Assembly (NCBI GenBank): GCA_945952425.1
Contig: CAMFIX010000214.1
Span: 1 to 5,907, forward strand
DNA from: an uncultured Pseudorhodobacter sp.
GTDB lineage: Bacteria; Pseudomonadota; Alphaproteobacteria; Rhodobacterales; Rhodobacteraceae
Length of the DNA stretch: 5,907 bases
Reading direction: 5' to 3'
Of this stretch, positions 4,701 through 5,907 are shown one piece after another; within the stretch, counting starts at the first letter, position 1; every line of letters begins with the position of its first letter. The position numbers were made by a program, and so were the translations under genes. The notes beneath the pieces were generated by a model, which saw only the letters and a list, made by a program, of their open reading frames with translations, had not been told where the DNA came from and searched no databases.

Positions 4701-5875
4701 TCCGGGTTCTGCTGCTGCTTTTGCTGATGGCGCTGCCGGTTGCGGCGCAGGATCTCTCGGCGCTGGCCCGGCTGGACCCGGGGCAGAGCGCGCTGAAGGA
4801 CGAGGCGGGCGGGGTGGCACTGACGCTGGCGATCAGCCAGCCCGTGCCCTGGCGCGTGCGGGTGCTGGACCAGCCGCCGCGGCTGGTGGTGGATTTCCGC
4901 GAGGTCGACTGGACGGGGCTGGACAAGATGCCCCAGGCCGCTGCCGCCGTGGCGGGTCTGCGCGCCGGGGTGTTTCGGCCCGGCTGGTCGCGGCTGGTCC
5001 TGGACCTCAAGGGCCCGATGGCGGTGACCTCGGCCGGCATGACGACCGGGGCCGCGACGCGGGTCGCGATCCACCTGGCGCCGACGACTTCGGCGGCTTT
5101 CGCCGCCGCCGCGGCCCTGCCGGAGCCTCCCGGTTGGGCCCTGCCGAAGCCCGCGCCGCTGGTGCCGGTGAAGCCGCGGGGCAAGGGGCCGATGGTCGTG
5201 GTGCTGGACCCCGGCCATGGCGGCATCGACCCGGGCGCCGAGCGCGACGGGCAAAGCGAGGCCGCGCTGATGCTGACCTTCGCCCGCGAGCTGAAGGCGG
5301 TTCTGTTGCGCGACGGCGGGTTTTCGGTGGTGATGACGCGGGACGAGGATGTCTTCGTGCCGCTGGAGACCCGGATCTCCATCGCCCACCAGGCCGGGGC
5401 GCAGGTCTTTCTCGCGCTCCATGCCGATGCGATCCCCGAGGGCGAGGCGGTGGGGGCGACGGTCTATACGCTCGCCGACGAGGCCAGCGACAAGGCGTCG
5501 GAGACCCTGGCCGAGCGGCACAACCGCGACGATCTTCTAGCGGGGGTGGACCTCAGCCAGCAGGACGACCAGGTCGCCAAGGTCTTGATGGACATGGCCC
5601 GCGCCGAGACCGGGCCGCGCACCGACCGGCTGGCCAATGCGCTGGTGGCGGCGATCAAGGGGGCCGGGCTGAAGATGCACCGCCGCCCGCATCAGGAAGC
5701 CTCTTTCGCCGTGCTGAAATCGGCCGACATTCCCTCGGTGCTGCTGGAGGTGGGGTTCCTCTCCAGCCAATCCGACCTCGACCGCCTGACCGACCCGGAC
5801 TGGCGCGCGAAGATGGAGACCGCGATCCTGGACGGCCTGAAAACCTGGGGCCAGGTCGAAGCTGCGGCACCCTGA
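4697..5875 (+). CDS. amiC: Periplasmic N-acetylmuramoyl-L-alanine amidase (AmiC-type, Amidase_3) with N-terminal AMIN-like domain
   Basis: This zinc enzyme cleaves the bond between N-acetylmuramic acid and L-alanine in peptidoglycan and splits the septal wall during cell separation. The 392-residue protein starts with a clear Sec signal peptide (residues 1-17, a run of leucines, likely cut after PVAA). An AMIN-like domain (about 34-130) follows, then a proline/alanine-rich linker (142-164), then Amidase_3 (about 166-384). Zinc ligands H174 in DPGHGG, E188 in QSEAAL and H242 in ALHADA are present, as is the catalytic E351 in LLEVGFLS. I place the start at TTG 4697, because the first in-frame ATG (4727) would remove most of the signal peptide and no other start fits. 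The TTG overlaps the uvrD stop (TTGA, 4697-4700), implying translational coupling; GGA at 4685-4687 is a weak ribosome site. In Rhodobacteraceae this gene is commonly followed by a class A penicillin-binding protein; that lies beyond the window. Confidence 0.93.
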   Translation: MIRVLLLLLLMALPVAAQDLSALARLDPGQSALKDEAGGVALTLAISQPVPWRVRVLDQPPRLVVDFREVDWTGLDKMPQAAAAVAGLRAGVFRPGWSRLVLDLKGPMAVTSAGMTTGAATRVAIHLAPTTSAAFAAAAALPEPPGWALPKPAPLVPVKPRGKGPMVVVLDPGHGGIDPGAERDGQSEAALMLTFARELKAVLLRDGGFSVVMTRDEDVFVPLETRISIAHQAGAQVFLALHADAIPEGEAVGATVYTLADEASDKASETLAERHNRDDLLAGVDLSQQDDQVAKVLMDMARAETGPRTDRLANALVAAIKGAGLKMHRRPHQEASFAVLKSADIPSVLLEVGFLSSQSDLDRLTDPDWRAKMETAILDGLKTWGQVEAAAP

Positions 5876-5897
5876 GGGGGCCCTGCCGACTGCCCCC
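5876..5897 (+). terminator. Weak hairpin after amiC
   Basis: GGGGGC (5876-5881) and GCCCCC (5892-5897) form a 6-bp GC stem with a 10-base loop directly after the amiC stop. No T-tract follows before the window ends. It could be a weak terminator or chance in GC-rich DNA. No gene is visible in the last 32 bases. Confidence 0.2.
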
Positions 5898-5907
5898 AAG
5901 CGAAGAC

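Noticed and set aside
4727..4729. ATG 4727 as amiC start
   Set aside because: It would remove the Arg-plus-leucine core of an otherwise textbook signal peptide from an enzyme that must act in the periplasm.
3759..4820. Antisense open frame of 353 codons on the minus strand
   Set aside because: It overlaps the conserved C-terminal half of uvrD and the amiC signal peptide. It has low-complexity composition and no motif; a GC-bias shadow.
1..5907. CRISPR arrays, tRNA or rRNA genes, insertion sequences, phage attachment sites
   Set aside because: No regularly spaced repeats, cloverleaf-like sequence, rRNA signature, transposase motif or terminal inverted repeats were seen on either strand.

Overview
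The window is 5.9 kb of GC-rich DNA with strong third-position G/C bias. It looks like an alphaproteobacterial chromosome, most plausibly from the Rhodobacteraceae (Paracoccus/Rhodobacter relatives). Three things point there: the codon bias, the form of the UvrD and AmiC proteins, and a GAAC-N7-GAAC element upstream of uvrD. That element is the reverse complement of the LexA box known from alphaproteobacteria, GTTC-N7-GTTC. The genus assignment is an inference.

Layout. (1) Bases 1-635, minus strand: the N-terminal 211 residues of a 14-TMS drug:H+ antiporter of the DHA2 (EmrB/QacA) type, cut by the window edge. (2) Bases 636-753: a divergent control region with a recognisable promoter for the transporter and several inverted repeats that look like a MarR-type operator. 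(3) Bases 754-1311, plus strand: a MarR-family regulator. (4) Bases 1308-2075, plus strand: a divergent pyrroline-5-carboxylate reductase-like protein whose start overlaps the regulator's stop (ATGA). (5) Bases 2072-2201: a perfect 12-bp palindrome that supplies the stop codon of the previous gene, then a LexA-box match lying in the loop of an 8-bp inverted repeat. (6) Bases 2202-4700, plus strand: a complete UvrD/PcrA-type DNA helicase. (7) Bases 4697-5875, plus strand: a periplasmic N-acetylmuramoyl-L-alanine amidase, read from a TTG that overlaps the uvrD stop. (8) Bases 5876-5907: a short tail with a weak hairpin and no gene visible.

How the genes relate. The MarR protein probably represses the divergent exporter and itself, with the P5CR-like enzyme co-transcribed. 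UvrD and AmiC form a second, tightly coupled unit that may be induced by DNA damage through the LexA box; this would put a septal cell-wall hydrolase under the same control as a repair helicase.

Most of the window is ordinary accessory and housekeeping sequence, and I see no multi-gene novel system. The most unusual item is an in-frame segment of 159 bases (53 residues) inside uvrD domain 2B. It has much lower GC than its flanks, is flanked by a TTGAAA direct repeat, and is absent from E. coli UvrD as I recall that sequence. Removing it restores a normal family spacing.
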